A stretch of 64,000 bases of DNA from Guyparkeria hydrothermalis (GCF_023555375.1 NZ_JAJSEE010000007.1:118422-182421), one strand, 5' to 3'. Positions 52,650 to 62,428 are shown, counted from the first letter of the stretch. Notes: a model not told the origin generated them from the letters alone. Numbers and translations are program-made.

Positions 52650-54584
52650 TCAGGAGGGGGAATCGTCTCCGTTGCGCGACGTGGTCACATCCGCAGGGCC
52701 GTCGAAATAGCGGTAGCGGTCCCGACCGGCGGCCTTGGCCTCGTACATGGCCGCATCGGCGTGGTTGACCAGTGCCTCGGCATCATGCCCCTGCTCGGGG
52801 AAGACCGCGATGCCGATCGACACGCCGATCGAGACCGACTCGCCGTCGAGGTCGAATGGCTGGGTGAGCACCTCGATCACCTTGGCGGCGACCTGCCCGG
52901 CAAAGCGCGGCGCGGGCAACCCCTCGAGCAGGATCAGGAACTCGTCGCCGCCCAGGCGCCCCACGATATCCTCGTGGCGCAGCAGGCGTTGCAGGCGGCC
53001 GGCGACCTCGCGCAGCAGCCGGTCGCCCATCGCGTGGCCGAGCCGGTCGTTGACCTCCTTGAAGTAGTCCAGGTCGAGGAACAGCACCGCCAGGCGCGTG
53101 TTGTCCTGGCGCGCCCGGGCCACCGCCTCGCCGATCCGATACTTGAGCGAGGCCCGGTTGGGCAGGTCGGTCAACGAATCGTGGTGGGCCTGATGGCGGA
53201 TCTGCTGCTCGGCCACCTTGGTCTCGGTGATGTCGTTGAAGATGTGGATGAAGTGGCTGACCCGATCCTGCTCGTCGGTCACCTTGCTGATGGTCTGCAA
53301 CGCGGTCAGCCGCTCGCCACGTCGATTGCGGTAGTCGAGCTCGCCCTGCCAGCTGTGTTCGCGATTGAGCCGCTGGCAGATGCGCTCCAGCTGCTCGCTT
53401 TCCTCGTCATCGAGCTGGAACAGGTCGCTCATCGGCCGCCCCATCACCTCGTCGGCGCTGAAACCGGTGATGCGCGTGAACGCCGGGTTGACCCGCAGGA
53501 TGCGATGGTTGGGCGAGGTGATCATGATCGCCTCGCCGGTGCCCTCGAACACGCTGCCGGCCAGGCGCAGCTCACCGGCCGAGCGCTCGAGCTCCTCGGC
53601 CTGCTCCGACAGGCGTTGCAATACCGGACGCAACGCCCGCGCGGCCAGCCAGGCGACCAGCGGCAACAGCAGGAGCACCACGCCCAGCGGCCAAAGCAGG
53701 CGCGCGACCACCGGCTGGTAGAAGCTCCAGAAATCGGACTCGATCAGCAGCAGGCAGCGACCGCCGCCGACCGGCGTGTGGAACAGCACACGGGCCTCGC
53801 CATCCAGCTCGGGCCAGACCACGCCGGGACCGGTTGGGTCGATCCGCGAAAGCTCGCCGGCGATTGTCTCGCGCGCCTTCTCCATCTCCAGCCCGGTGCC
53901 GTCGGCGTTCACGCCCACGAGTCGCTCGCCGCGGTAGTCGAGCAGAAAACCGCGCGCGGAGGGCTCGAGTGTGCGCGCCCGCTCGAGCAGGCTGACCAGG
54001 CTATCGACCTCGAAGAACAGCACGTCGGTGCCGAGCCGCTGGCCGTCCTCGGCCCAGATCGGCGCGACCGTGCGCCAGACGATGCGGTTCTCGAACCGCA
54101 CCAGCCGGCTCTGCACATCGCCAAGCTCGTCGAGGACCGTGTGCTCCGGCACCTCGGCGGTCACGCCCTCGTCGACGATCTCCTCGCCGAACGGCCCGAG
54201 CCGCTTGATGCCCACCAGCGCGGCCGAGGTGCCCAGCGCATCGGCCAGCCGCGGGGCGGTGTACTCGGTGAGCGATTCGATCGACATCTGGCCGTCGACG
54301 TAGGCCTCGAGGCGGCGGCGGATTTCCGTGCGGCTGGTGACCTGGCGGGCGATACCCTCGTAGCGCTGCACCAGGTTGTCGAGTGCCGCCCCCTGCGCCT
54401 GGATACCCATCAGGGTGCTGCGCTCCAGGCCCTCGCGCGAGGACTGGTAGATGGGCACGGCGGTGACCAGCGCCACCAGGATGCCGCTGACGAGGATACC
54501 CAGCACGGCGAGCAGCATCGCCTTGCGGCGGATCAGTCGGACGGCATTGAGCTCGGGCATGGGCCGGGGGACTCCGGTCGACAT
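52650..54584 (-). CDS. Membrane sensor diguanylate cyclase with PAS domain
   Basis: A 644-residue inner-membrane protein making cyclic di-GMP. First membrane helix about residues 22-45, a periplasmic sensory domain of about 250 residues, a second helix (LLWPLGVVLLLLPLVAWLAA), a PAS domain (FEGTGEAIMITSPNHRILRVN ... FNDITETK) and a C-terminal GGDEF domain with intact GGDEF (RLGGDEFLIL). No inhibitory RxxD four residues before GGDEF is evident. No EAL domain. Start may be ATG 54584 or 54560. Such proteins control sessile versus motile behaviour, relevant to the pili and chemoreceptor in this window. Confidence 0.93.
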   Translation of the reverse strand: MSTGVPRPMPELNAVRLIRRKAMLLAVLGILVSGILVALVTAVPIYQSSREGLERSTLMGIQAQGAALDNLVQRYEGIARQVTSRTEIRRRLEAYVDGQMSIESLTEYTAPRLADALGTSAALVGIKRLGPFGEEIVDEGVTAEVPEHTVLDELGDVQSRLVRFENRIVWRTVAPIWAEDGQRLGTDVLFFEVDSLVSLLERARTLEPSARGFLLDYRGERLVGVNADGTGLEMEKARETIAGELSRIDPTGPGVVWPELDGEARVLFHTPVGGGRCLLLIESDFWSFYQPVVARLLWPLGVVLLLLPLVAWLAARALRPVLQRLSEQAEELERSAGELRLAGSVFEGTGEAIMITSPNHRILRVNPAFTRITGFSADEVMGRPMSDLFQLDDEESEQLERICQRLNREHSWQGELDYRNRRGERLTALQTISKVTDEQDRVSHFIHIFNDITETKVAEQQIRHQAHHDSLTDLPNRASLKYRIGEAVARARQDNTRLAVLFLDLDYFKEVNDRLGHAMGDRLLREVAGRLQRLLRHEDIVGRLGGDEFLILLEGLPAPRFAGQVAAKVIEVLTQPFDLDGESVSIGVSIGIAVFPEQGHDAEALVNHADAAMYEAKAAGRDRYRYFDGPADVTTSRNGDDSPS

Positions 54585-54759
54585 CGGCCACCCGGCGCCG
54601 GGGGCTCGATTGGGCGGCGGGGAGAGCGCAAGCAGCAGCGTGCGCGCAACGGCGGCAATTATCCCAGAAAGCCGTCCCCGTAACCACCGGCGCGGGCGGG
54701 ACCACGCCGCTCAAGCCCATGAAAAGTGCGGGGAATCGTGTTGATCGATTGCCTTGGGC

Positions 54760-56355
54760 TCACCCCTCGCCCCGGGACGAGGCCCGGAGTGCCTCGCGCC
54801 ACGACTCGGCCTGCTCGCCGATCACGGCAGCCCGCTCGGCATCGATGCGCTCGACGTGCTTCCATTGCAGCGCGGTGCGCGGGTGACGAGCGAAGCGCTC
54901 GCGGTGGCGCAGCAGGAAATCCCAGTAGAGGGTGGTGAACGGGCAGGCCGACTCGCCCACCGCCTCACCCGGATCGAAGCGGCAATGCGCGCAGTAGTTG
55001 CTCATGCGCTGGATGTAACGCCCCGAGGCGACATAGGGCTTGCTCGCCATCACCCCGCCATCGGCGTACTGCGACATGCCGAGCACGTTGGGCAGCTCGA
55101 CCCACTCGACCGCGTCCACGTAGACGGCCAGGTACCACTCGTGGACCGCCTGCGGGCGCACGCCCAGCAACTGGGCGAACAGGCCGGTGACCATCAGGCG
55201 CTGGATGTGATGGGCATACCCGAGGCGCAACGTCTGGCCGATCGCCTGGTCGAGGCAACTCATCGGGATGGGCTCGCCGTCGGCCATCCGTCCGCGCCAG
55301 TAGAAGGTGGGCAACGGCTCGTCGGCCTCGAGTGCATTTCCCCGCGCGTAATCGGGCATGCCCCACCAGTAGAGCCCGCGCACGAATTCGCGCCACCCCA
55401 GCACCTGGCGGATGAACCCCTCGGCGGCGGCCAGCGGCATGCGCCCGTCCCGCCAGGCGGACTCCACCGCCTCGATCACCCGTCGCGGGTCGATCAGCTT
55501 GAGGTTGAGCGCGGCCGACAGCCGCGAGTGGTACAACCAAGGCGCATCGGTCCACATGGCGTCCTGGTAGGCACCGAACGCGTGGCCGCGCTGCTCGATG
55601 AAATCGACCAGCGCCTGCTCGGCCTGGGCCGGGGTGACCGGCCAGTCGAAGCGTGACAGCGCGTCGTGATCCTGGCCGGGGTGGTCGAGGAATCGCGCCT
55701 GCACGAGATCGATCACCTCACGCGTGACCCGGTCGGGCGGGAAGCGGGCCGGCTCGGGCATCAGCCCCGGACCACGGGCATCGAAGGACTGCCGGTTGGC
55801 GGCATCGAAATTGAACTTCCCGCCCACCGGCTCGTCGCCGTCCATCAGCACGGCAAACCGGCGCCGCTGGGCCCGGTAGAAATGCTCCATGCGCAGGGTC
55901 TTGCGCCCCGCCGCCCAGTCGGCAAACCACGCGTCATCGACCAGGAAATGCCGATCGCCACGCGCCTCGAGCGGGACACCGGCCTCGCTGACCACCGCCG
56001 CCAGGGCGTCGCGCAGCCGATACTCCCCCGGGCACACCCAGATCACCCGTTGCGGGGTCCAGCGCTCGATCGCCTGGGCCAGGGCAGCCTCCAGCGTGGG
56101 CAGGTTGTCGTCCTCGGCCGTGGCGGGCAGTTCCCGGTAGTCGACCCGCCAGCCATCGATCCGGCGGTCGGCGGCAAAGTGCCGCATGGCCGACAGGAAC
56201 AACGCGATGCGCGACTGGTGCGACCAGACGTGACACGCCTCGTTGGCCACCTCCGCCATCCAGATCACGTCGCACGAGGGATCGGCGCCGTCGAACAGCG
56301 CGCTGTCGGGGTTGAGCTGATCACCCAGCACGACCAGCAGGTGTCTAGCGGTCAT
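54760..56355 (-). CDS. Cryptochrome/photolyase-related protein (FeS-BCP type)
   Basis: A 531-residue flavoprotein of the deoxyribodipyrimidine-photolyase-related family (prokaryotic (6-4) photolyase/CryB group). N-terminal Rossmann antenna domain ([18 protein letters not shown]) and C-terminal FAD domain with [23 protein letters not shown]. Cysteines suited to a 4Fe-4S cluster are seen in [18 protein letters not shown] and [10 protein letters not shown]. It probably repairs UV lesions or senses light. Start ATG 56355 lies inside the overlapping DUF2256 gene with GGAGATCAC upstream. Divergent from the oxidoreductase operon. Confidence 0.92.
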   Translation of the reverse strand: MTARHLLVVLGDQLNPDSALFDGADPSCDVIWMAEVANEACHVWSHQSRIALFLSAMRHFAADRRIDGWRVDYRELPATAEDDNLPTLEAALAQAIERWTPQRVIWVCPGEYRLRDALAAVVSEAGVPLEARGDRHFLVDDAWFADWAAGRKTLRMEHFYRAQRRRFAVLMDGDEPVGGKFNFDAANRQSFDARGPGLMPEPARFPPDRVTREVIDLVQARFLDHPGQDHDALSRFDWPVTPAQAEQALVDFIEQRGHAFGAYQDAMWTDAPWLYHSRLSAALNLKLIDPRRVIEAVESAWRDGRMPLAAAEGFIRQVLGWREFVRGLYWWGMPDYARGNALEADEPLPTFYWRGRMADGEPIPMSCLDQAIGQTLRLGYAHHIQRLMVTGLFAQLLGVRPQAVHEWYLAVYVDAVEWVELPNVLGMSQYADGGVMASKPYVASGRYIQRMSNYCAHCRFDPGEAVGESACPFTTLYWDFLLRHRERFARHPRTALQWKHVERIDAERAAVIGEQAESWREALRASSRGEG

Positions 56356-56509
56356 GTGATCTCCTATCGCGACGACAGCGTTCCGAGCAGTAGACGACAC
56401 GCGCCCAGTCCCGCGCCCACTTGCGCCGCCAGGCAAATGGTCGGTTGCACACCGGACAGACCTTGCTTGGCCGGTTGACGGGCTGATTGCGTGCCTGCCG
56501 CGCCATCAT
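56345..56509 (-). CDS. DUF2256 small zinc-finger-like protein
   Basis: A 54-residue protein too short for most gene finders. It has [18 protein letters not shown] followed by YCSERCRR, the four-cysteine pattern of DUF2256, a family of unknown function almost always found beside photolyase/cryptochrome-like genes. Its stop overlaps the cryptochrome start by 11 bases, so the two are translationally coupled. Start may be ATG 56509 or 56506. Confidence 0.85.
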   Translation of the reverse strand: MMARQARNQPVNRPSKVCPVCNRPFAWRRKWARDWARVVYCSERCRRDRRSHDR

Positions 56510-56637
56510 CCCGGCCACCTGACGGGCACCACGCGCGTCCAGTCATTGCAACAACGAGGGTGCGGGCCTCGCCGGGGGACGGCGAGACAGGTCGGATCGA
56601 GCGAAACAACGGGTCGAAACATGGCGGGGCAAATTTC

Positions 56638-56670
56638 TGTGCAAAACCTGTACAGAGTTTATACACTCTA
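56638..56670. promoter_or_regulatory. Three 11-bp direct repeats (LitR/CarH-type operator) in the cryptochrome/oxidoreductase divergent region
   Basis: TGTGCAAAACC, TGTACAGAGTT and TATACACTCTA are contiguous; positions 3-6 are T-(A/G)-C-A in each. The site lies 33 bp before the oxidoreductase GTG start and 129 bp before the DUF2256 gene. TATACA or, on the other strand, TATAAA could be a -10 element under repressor control. Same design as 41231-41263. Confidence 0.65.
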
Positions 56671-56702
56671 GCCGTAATCTGCCGAATGCCCGGAGACCCT
56701 GC

Positions 56703-58061
56703 GTGACCCAGACCAGCCCCTTCGTTCCCCCCACCGCCCAACCGCTCGATATCGCCGTGATCGGCTCGGGCATCGCCGGCTTGGGCTCGGCGTGGCTGCT
56801 CGGCCAGCGCCACCGGGTGACGCTGTTCGAGCAGAACGACTACATCGGCGGTCACACCCACACCCACCTGGTCGATGACGGTCGCGGCGGCGGGGTGGCG
56901 GTCGACAGCGGGTTCATCGTCTGCAACCGCCCCAATTACCCGCACCTGTTCGGCCTGCTCGAGTCGCTCGAGATCGCGACGCAGCCCACCGACATGTCCT
57001 TCGGCATGAGCATGGACGCCGGGCGTCTGGAATACAGCGGCGACAACCTCGACACCCTGTTCGCGCAACGGGCCAACCTGCTGCGGCCGAGCTTCCTGCG
57101 CATGGTCAGCGAGATCCTGCGCTTCAACCGTCTGGGCAAGGCGGCACTCGGCGATGACTCGCTCGGCACGCGCACCCTGGGGCAGTTCCTCGAACACCAT
57201 CGCTTCTCGCCGCGACTCGCCGAGGACTACCTGCTGCCCATGGCCGCGGCGATCTGGTCCTGCCCGACCCGGCAGATGCGCGCCTTCCCGGCACGAAGCT
57301 TCCTGCAGTTCTTCGACAACCACGGCCTGATGAACGTGGCCGACCGCCCGCAGTGGGAGACGGTCGTGGGCGGCTCACGCCGCTACGTCGAGCGGATGCT
57401 GGCCGAACGCCGCTTCGAGGCACTCACCGCCCATCCCGTCACGCGGGTCGAGCGCGACGAGACCGGCGTGACCTTGCCCGAACACGGGCGACGCTTCGAT
57501 GCCGTGGTGATGGCCGGGCACGCCGACCAGACGCTCGCCGCACTCGACCGGGCCGACTCGGCCGAGACCGGCGTGCTCGGCGCGTTCCGCTTCCAGGAAA
57601 ACCGCGCCTTCCTGCATCGCGACATCGCCCTGATGCCGACGCGCCGCAAGGTCTGGTCGAGCTGGAACTACCTCGGGCGGCGCGATGCCGACGGCGAACG
57701 GGCCGTGGCCGTGACCTACTGGATGAACCGCCTGCAACGGCTGGAGTCGGCCCACGACTGGCTGGTGACGCTCAACCCCTTCGAGCCGCCCCGCGAGTCG
57801 CTGATCGAGCGCGAGATCACCTACCACCACCCGGTCTTCGATGCCCGCGCCGTGGCCGCCCAGGCCGAGCTGCCGGCCCTGCAGGGCCACCGCCGCACCT
57901 TCTACGCCGGCGCGTGGACCGGCTACGGCTTTCACGAGGACGGGCTCGCCTCGGCGGTGGCCGTCGCCCGCCAGTTCGGCGTGCCGATTCCCTGGGAGGA
58001 CACCACCTCGACTGCCTCCTCAGGCGACCCATCCAGCAGCCCTGGGACGGAGGCGGCGTGA
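56703..58061 (+). CDS. FAD-dependent amine-oxidase-like oxidoreductase
   Basis: A 452-residue flavoprotein. FAD motif IAVIGSGIAGLGSAWLL at residues about 17-33, NDYIGGHTHTH, VDSGFIVCNRPNYPH and the C-terminal YAGAWTGYGFHEDGLASA typical of the NAD/FAD-binding family that precedes DUF1365 and a cyclopropane-synthase homologue in many bacteria. It likely desaturates or oxidises an acyl chain, in line with the methylase downstream; this is inference. GTG start with GGAG upstream, directly behind the three-repeat operator. Confidence 0.88.
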   Translation: MTQTSPFVPPTAQPLDIAVIGSGIAGLGSAWLLGQRHRVTLFEQNDYIGGHTHTHLVDDGRGGGVAVDSGFIVCNRPNYPHLFGLLESLEIATQPTDMSFGMSMDAGRLEYSGDNLDTLFAQRANLLRPSFLRMVSEILRFNRLGKAALGDDSLGTRTLGQFLEHHRFSPRLAEDYLLPMAAAIWSCPTRQMRAFPARSFLQFFDNHGLMNVADRPQWETVVGGSRRYVERMLAERRFEALTAHPVTRVERDETGVTLPEHGRRFDAVVMAGHADQTLAALDRADSAETGVLGAFRFQENRAFLHRDIALMPTRRKVWSSWNYLGRRDADGERAVAVTYWMNRLQRLESAHDWLVTLNPFEPPRESLIEREITYHHPVFDARAVAAQAELPALQGHRRTFYAGAWTGYGFHEDGLASAVAVARQFGVPIPWEDTTSTASSGDPSSSPGTEAA

Positions 58062-58858
58062 CCTCGGCGCTCTACCAGGGCTGGGTGATGCACCAGCGGT
58101 TCACGCGGGCCCGCTACCGCTTTCGCTACCGCGTGTTCTCGCTCCTGGTCGATCTCGACGATCTCGAGGCCGGCTTTCCCGACCAGCGCCTGCTCTCGCA
58201 CAACCGCTTCAACCTGTTCTCCGTCCACGACCGCGATCACGGCCCGCGCCGCGACATGCCGCTGCGTGACTGGATCACGGCCACGGCACATGCCCAGAGC
58301 ATCGACATCGAGGGCGGCAGGATCCTGGTCTCGGCCTACCCGCGGGTGCTGGGTTACCAGTTCAACCCCCTGACCGTCTGGTACTGCCATGACCGGTCCG
58401 GCGAGCTGGTCGCGATCGACTGCGAGGTGAGCAACACCTTCGGCGGGCACCACCACTACTTCCTGCACGACCACGGCCGGCCGCTGGAAAAGCCCTTCCG
58501 CGCGCAGGCTGACAAGGTGTTCCACGTCTCGCCGTTTTTGCCCATGAACATGCGCTACCACTTCCGGCTCTCGCGCCCCGGCGAGCGCCTGGGCGTGGCG
58601 ATCCGCGAGACCGAAGTCGACAGTGATGGCGGCGAGACCCTGACACTCGTCGCCACCCACACCGCCCAGCGCCGCCAGCTCACCGATCGCCGGCTGATGC
58701 TCGAGGCGCTGCGCATCCCGTTTCTCACCCTCAAGGTGATTGGCCTGATCCACTGGCAGGCCCTGAAAATCTGGCTCAAGGGCGGACGCTTTCACAAGAA
58801 CCCGCCACCACCGGCATCGGAGGTCAGCTCATGCCCATCGTCCAAACACGGAACCTGA
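58058..58858 (+). CDS. DUF1365 family protein
   Basis: A 266-residue protein of unknown function: VMHQRFTRARYRFRYRVFSLLVDLDDL, HNRFNLFSVHDRDHGP, YPRVLGYQFNPLTVWYC and the VSNTFGGHHHYFL segment are conserved family blocks. It begins with GTG overlapping the previous stop (GTGA). Always found between the FAD oxidoreductase and the cyclopropane-synthase homologue in such clusters, so a common lipid-related role is likely. Confidence 0.9.
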   Translation: MTSALYQGWVMHQRFTRARYRFRYRVFSLLVDLDDLEAGFPDQRLLSHNRFNLFSVHDRDHGPRRDMPLRDWITATAHAQSIDIEGGRILVSAYPRVLGYQFNPLTVWYCHDRSGELVAIDCEVSNTFGGHHHYFLHDHGRPLEKPFRAQADKVFHVSPFLPMNMRYHFRLSRPGERLGVAIRETEVDSDGGETLTLVATHTAQRRQLTDRRLMLEALRIPFLTLKVIGLIHWQALKIWLKGGRFHKNPPPPASEVSSCPSSKHGT

Positions 58859-60081
58859 GCCCCGTCTCGGGCTCCACGGCCGGCGAGCGACCGGCCGAAC
58901 ACGCCCTGCCATTGAGCGCGCGCTGGGTGACCCATTTGCTGGCCGACATCCGCATCGGCCGCGTCCGGGTCACCACCGATGACGGCGGGTTCGCCGAGTT
59001 CGTCGGTGCCGAGCACCCCGAGCTTGCCGCCAGCTGGCACCTGCACCACCCGGCCCGCCTGTTCTCGCGCATCGCGCGACTGGGTGATATCGGCATCGCC
59101 GAAGGCTTTATCGAAGGCGACTTCACCACCGACGACCTGACCAGCCTGCTCGAGATCGGCGCACGCAACGTCGAGGCGATCGGCCACGACCTGCGCCCGG
59201 GCTTCTGGGCGCGACTCGGCCACCGCATCCAGCATGCCCTGCGCGCCAATCACCGCCGCGGCAGCCGGCGCAACATCGCCGCGCACTACGATCTCGGCAA
59301 CGACTTCTATCGCCTGTGGCTCGACGAGTCGATGACCTACTCCTCGGCCCTGTTCGCCGAACCCGACGAGTCGCTGGTCACCGCCCAGCAACGCAAGTAC
59401 GACCGATTGCTCGACGGCCTCGGGGCCAAACCGGGCGACCGGCTGCTGGAGATCGGCTGCGGCTGGGGCGGGCTGGCCGAGACGGCCGCCCGGCGAGGCC
59501 TGCACCTCGACGGACTGACCCTGTCGACCGAACAGCTCGCCTGGGGCCGCGAGCGACTGGCCGCCGCGGGCCTGGATGACCGCGCCCGCCTGCACCTGAC
59601 CGACTACCGCGACCAGGGCGGCCGGTTCGATCACATCGTCTCGATCGAGATGTTCGAGGCGGTCGGCGAGCGCTACTGGCCGACCTTCTTCCAGACGGTA
59701 TACGACCGGCTCAAGCCCGGCGGCCGCGCCGCCATCCAGGTGATCACCATCGACGAGGACGCGTTCGAGGCCTACCGCCGCGAGCCCGACTTCATCCAGC
59801 TCTACATCTTCCCCGGCGGCATGCTGCCCTCGGTCGAGCGCTTCCACACCGGCGCCGAGCGGGCGGGGCTGACCGTGCGCGAGACCCAACGCTTCGGTCA
59901 CGACTACGCCCGCACGCTGGCGCGCTGGCGCGAGCGCTTCGACGCCGTCGAGCCGCAGCTCGAGGCCCTGGGCTTCGATCACCGCTTCCGCCAGACCTGG
60001 CGCTACTACCTCGCCTACTGCGAGGCCGGCTTCCTCGCCGACCGGATCGACGTCGCCCAGGTCATCCTGGAACGCCCGTGA
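58831..60081 (+). CDS. Cyclopropane-fatty-acyl-phospholipid synthase family methyltransferase
   Basis: A 416-residue SAM-dependent methyltransferase. N-terminal Cfa-type domain (LGDIGIAEGFIEGDFTTDDL), NIAAHYDLGNDFYRLWLDESMTYSSALF, SAM site LLEIGCGWGGLAETAA and SIEMFEAVGERYW are visible. It acts on unsaturated acyl chains in membrane lipids. The family includes Cfa and UfaM (furan fatty acid methylase); the cluster context favours a UfaM-like role. GGAGG precedes ATG 58831; it overlaps the previous gene by 28 bases. Confidence 0.9.
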   Translation: MPIVQTRNLSPVSGSTAGERPAEHALPLSARWVTHLLADIRIGRVRVTTDDGGFAEFVGAEHPELAASWHLHHPARLFSRIARLGDIGIAEGFIEGDFTTDDLTSLLEIGARNVEAIGHDLRPGFWARLGHRIQHALRANHRRGSRRNIAAHYDLGNDFYRLWLDESMTYSSALFAEPDESLVTAQQRKYDRLLDGLGAKPGDRLLEIGCGWGGLAETAARRGLHLDGLTLSTEQLAWGRERLAAAGLDDRARLHLTDYRDQGGRFDHIVSIEMFEAVGERYWPTFFQTVYDRLKPGGRAAIQVITIDEDAFEAYRREPDFIQLYIFPGGMLPSVERFHTGAERAGLTVRETQRFGHDYARTLARWRERFDAVEPQLEALGFDHRFRQTWRYYLAYCEAGFLADRIDVAQVILERP

Positions 60082-61373
60082 ACACCCGCGCGAGCACCGC
60101 ACCACGACTGAGCCTGTGGCAGGTGCTCGCCTACGGCGCCCCCGGCCTGCCGCTGGCGCTGATGGGCATTCCGCTCTACGTCTACCTGCCGCCGTTCTAC
60201 GCCAACGAGCTGGGGCTGGGCCTGGCCGCCGTGGGCACCGCCCTGATGCTCACGCGTCTCTGGGACGTGATCACCGACCCGGTGGTCGGCTACCTCTCCG
60301 ACCGCATCCCCGGGCGCCATCGGCGCAAGTGGCTGATGGGCGCCGGCATGCCGCTGTTGATCGTCTCGCTCTGGTTCCTGCTGCGCCCGGACGACGACGT
60401 CGGGCTGTGGCATCTCTACCTGTGGGGACTGGCCGCCTTCCTCGGCTGGACGCTGATCCAGCTGCCCTACACCAGCCTGGGCGCGGAGGCCGACCCGACC
60501 CCGCACGGGCGCACCCGCCTGGCGGCCGGCCGCGAAGGTCTGGCCCTGGTGGGCACCGTGCTGGCCGCCGCCCTGCCCATCCTGCTCGGCAGCGAGGCCC
60601 CGGCGGACGTGCTCACGGCGGTGTTCTGGCTGATGGCGATCCTGCTGCCGGCAGGCTTCTTCGTGATGGCGGCAAGCACGCCCGAACCGGCGATCCATCG
60701 CCCACTGGTCGACTGGCGACACGGCTGGCCGCTGTTGAAACACAACCGGCGCCTGCGCGGGTTGCTGGGTGGGTACTTTCTCAACAACCTGGCCAACGGC
60801 ATCCCCGCCGCGCTGTTCCTGATGTTCGTCGCCGACCGGCTCGGCGCCCAGAACTGGCTCGGCTGGCTGCTGCTCCTGTATTTCGGTGCCGGCATCGCCG
60901 CGCTGCCGGCCTGGACGGCGATCGCCCGACGGATCGGCAAGCGCCGCGCCTGGGGCGCATCGATCCTGCTCGCGGCGATCAGCTTCTCGTTCGCCCCGTG
61001 GCTGGGCAGCGGTGACGTGGCCTGGTTCGCCCTGATCTGCGCGGTCTCGGGCCTGAGCCTGGGGGCCGACATGGCATTGCCGGCCTCGATCCAGGCCGAC
61101 ATCGCCGGGATCGACAGCGACGAGGGCGGCGGCGATCGGGCCGGGCTGTTCTTCGGCCTGCTGGGGCTGGCGACCAAGCTCGCCCTGGCGGTGGCCGTGG
61201 GCGTGGGCTTCGGGCTGTTGTCGCTGGCCGGCTTCGAGGCGGGCGACAGCGACACCACCGCCCTGGCCGTCACCTACGGCGCCCTGCCGGTCGTCTTCAA
61301 GCTCGCTGCCGCCTGGCTGGTCTTCCGACAGCTGACCGATACCGAATCCCACCTGCGAGGTACCACCCCATGA
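60078..61373 (+). CDS. MFS/GPH-type transporter
   Basis: A 431-residue 12-helix protein of the MFS_2 (sugar:cation symporter-like) group: AYGAPGLPLALMGIPLYVYLP, LTRLWDVITDPVVGYLSDR and GLFFGLLGLATKLALA. Transporters of this type accompany the oxidoreductase-DUF1365-methylase genes in alphaproteobacteria and gammaproteobacteria; the cargo is unknown and might be a lipid precursor. ATGA overlap with both neighbours. Confidence 0.85.
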   Translation: MNTRASTAPRLSLWQVLAYGAPGLPLALMGIPLYVYLPPFYANELGLGLAAVGTALMLTRLWDVITDPVVGYLSDRIPGRHRRKWLMGAGMPLLIVSLWFLLRPDDDVGLWHLYLWGLAAFLGWTLIQLPYTSLGAEADPTPHGRTRLAAGREGLALVGTVLAAALPILLGSEAPADVLTAVFWLMAILLPAGFFVMAASTPEPAIHRPLVDWRHGWPLLKHNRRLRGLLGGYFLNNLANGIPAALFLMFVADRLGAQNWLGWLLLLYFGAGIAALPAWTAIARRIGKRRAWGASILLAAISFSFAPWLGSGDVAWFALICAVSGLSLGADMALPASIQADIAGIDSDEGGGDRAGLFFGLLGLATKLALAVAVGVGFGLLSLAGFEAGDSDTTALAVTYGALPVVFKLAAAWLVFRQLTDTESHLRGTTP

Positions 61374-61852
61374 TCCGACACCTCACCGTGGCGAGCGCGC
61401 TCGCCCTCACCCTGCTACTCACGGGATGCAGCAGCATGAAACTCGAGCAGTTCCAGGGCACCACGCCCGCCTTCGATCTCACCGGCTACTTCGAGGGCCA
61501 GACCTGGGCGCACGGCATCTTCGAGAGCCGCGGCGGCGAGATCAAGCGCCAGTTCCGCGTCGAGATCGACGGCTACTGGGAGGGCGAGGAATTCGTCCTC
61601 GACGAGGATTTCGTCTACGACGACGGCGAGACCGACCAGCGCACCTGGCGCATCACGCCCACCGGCGAGGGGCGCTACGTGCTGCGCCTGCCCTACGGGG
61701 ATTCGACCATCGACGTGGCCTTCGACGACTGGATGATCCGCCGCAGCGAGAACGTGGTGATCAACCGCGCGACGGTGACCAAGTTCGGCATCCGCGTCGG
61801 CGAGGTGACGCTGTTCTTCACCAAGACCGATCCGGACGGGGAGGCATCGTGA
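61370..61852 (+). CDS. DUF3833 lipoprotein
   Basis: A 160-residue predicted outer-membrane lipoprotein with lipobox LLLTGCSS. The DUF3833 core (FDLTGYFEGQTWAHGIFESRGGEIKRQF ... FTKTD) is a lipocalin-like beta-barrel in the family, suited to binding a hydrophobic ligand. Coupled to the transporter upstream. Confidence 0.9.
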   Translation: MIRHLTVASALALTLLLTGCSSMKLEQFQGTTPAFDLTGYFEGQTWAHGIFESRGGEIKRQFRVEIDGYWEGEEFVLDEDFVYDDGETDQRTWRITPTGEGRYVLRLPYGDSTIDVAFDDWMIRRSENVVINRATVTKFGIRVGEVTLFFTKTDPDGEAS

Positions 61853-62409
61853 TGGGCCGCTTGGGGCTGATGGTGGCCGGCATGGCGCTGCTGATCGGCA
61901 CGTCATCCACCGCGTTTGCCCGGGATTTCCCGACGGAACGCACGCTCGGCGAGTCCCCACTGGTCCTGCAGGGCTCGGGCACGGCCAGCTACATGATCTG
62001 GGACGTCTACGACGCGGCGCTCTACGCCCCGGCCGAGGCCGACGAGCAAGCGATCGTCGACGCCGAGGTGCCCATGAGCCTGATCCTCGAGTATCACCGC
62101 GACGTCGGGGTCGAGGACATCCGCAAGGCGACCTGGGTGGCGTTGGACAAGCAGTACGGAGGCGAGGCGCGCGAGGCGTTGCGACCGAAGATCGACGCAA
62201 TCCAGAGCGCCATGATCGACGTGACCGACGGCGACCGCTATCGCCTCGACTGGGACCCGGCAACCGAACGGCTGACCCTGAAACTCAACGACGAGATGCG
62301 CTTCGAGTCCGACGACCGCGAGCTTGCGCGGGCCTATTTCGGTATCTGGCTGGCCGAGCCGCCGCTGTCGGACACGCTGCGCACCGCCCTGCTGTCCCGA
62401 GTGGACTGA
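61852..62409 (+). CDS. Chalcone-isomerase-like periplasmic protein
   Basis: A 185-residue secreted protein. Signal peptide ending FARDF at about residue 22; then LQGSGTASYMIWDVYDAALYAP and ILEYHRDVGVEDIRKATW, the signature of bacterial chalcone-isomerase-like proteins, a fold that binds fatty acids in plants. ATG 61852 is favoured over GTG 61849 by spacing from GGGGAGG. Last gene of the operon. Confidence 0.85.
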   Translation: MGRLGLMVAGMALLIGTSSTAFARDFPTERTLGESPLVLQGSGTASYMIWDVYDAALYAPAEADEQAIVDAEVPMSLILEYHRDVGVEDIRKATWVALDKQYGGEAREALRPKIDAIQSAMIDVTDGDRYRLDWDPATERLTLKLNDEMRFESDDRELARAYFGIWLAEPPLSDTLRTALLSRVD

Positions 62410-62428
62410 CGGCGCGGCGAAGGAAAAG

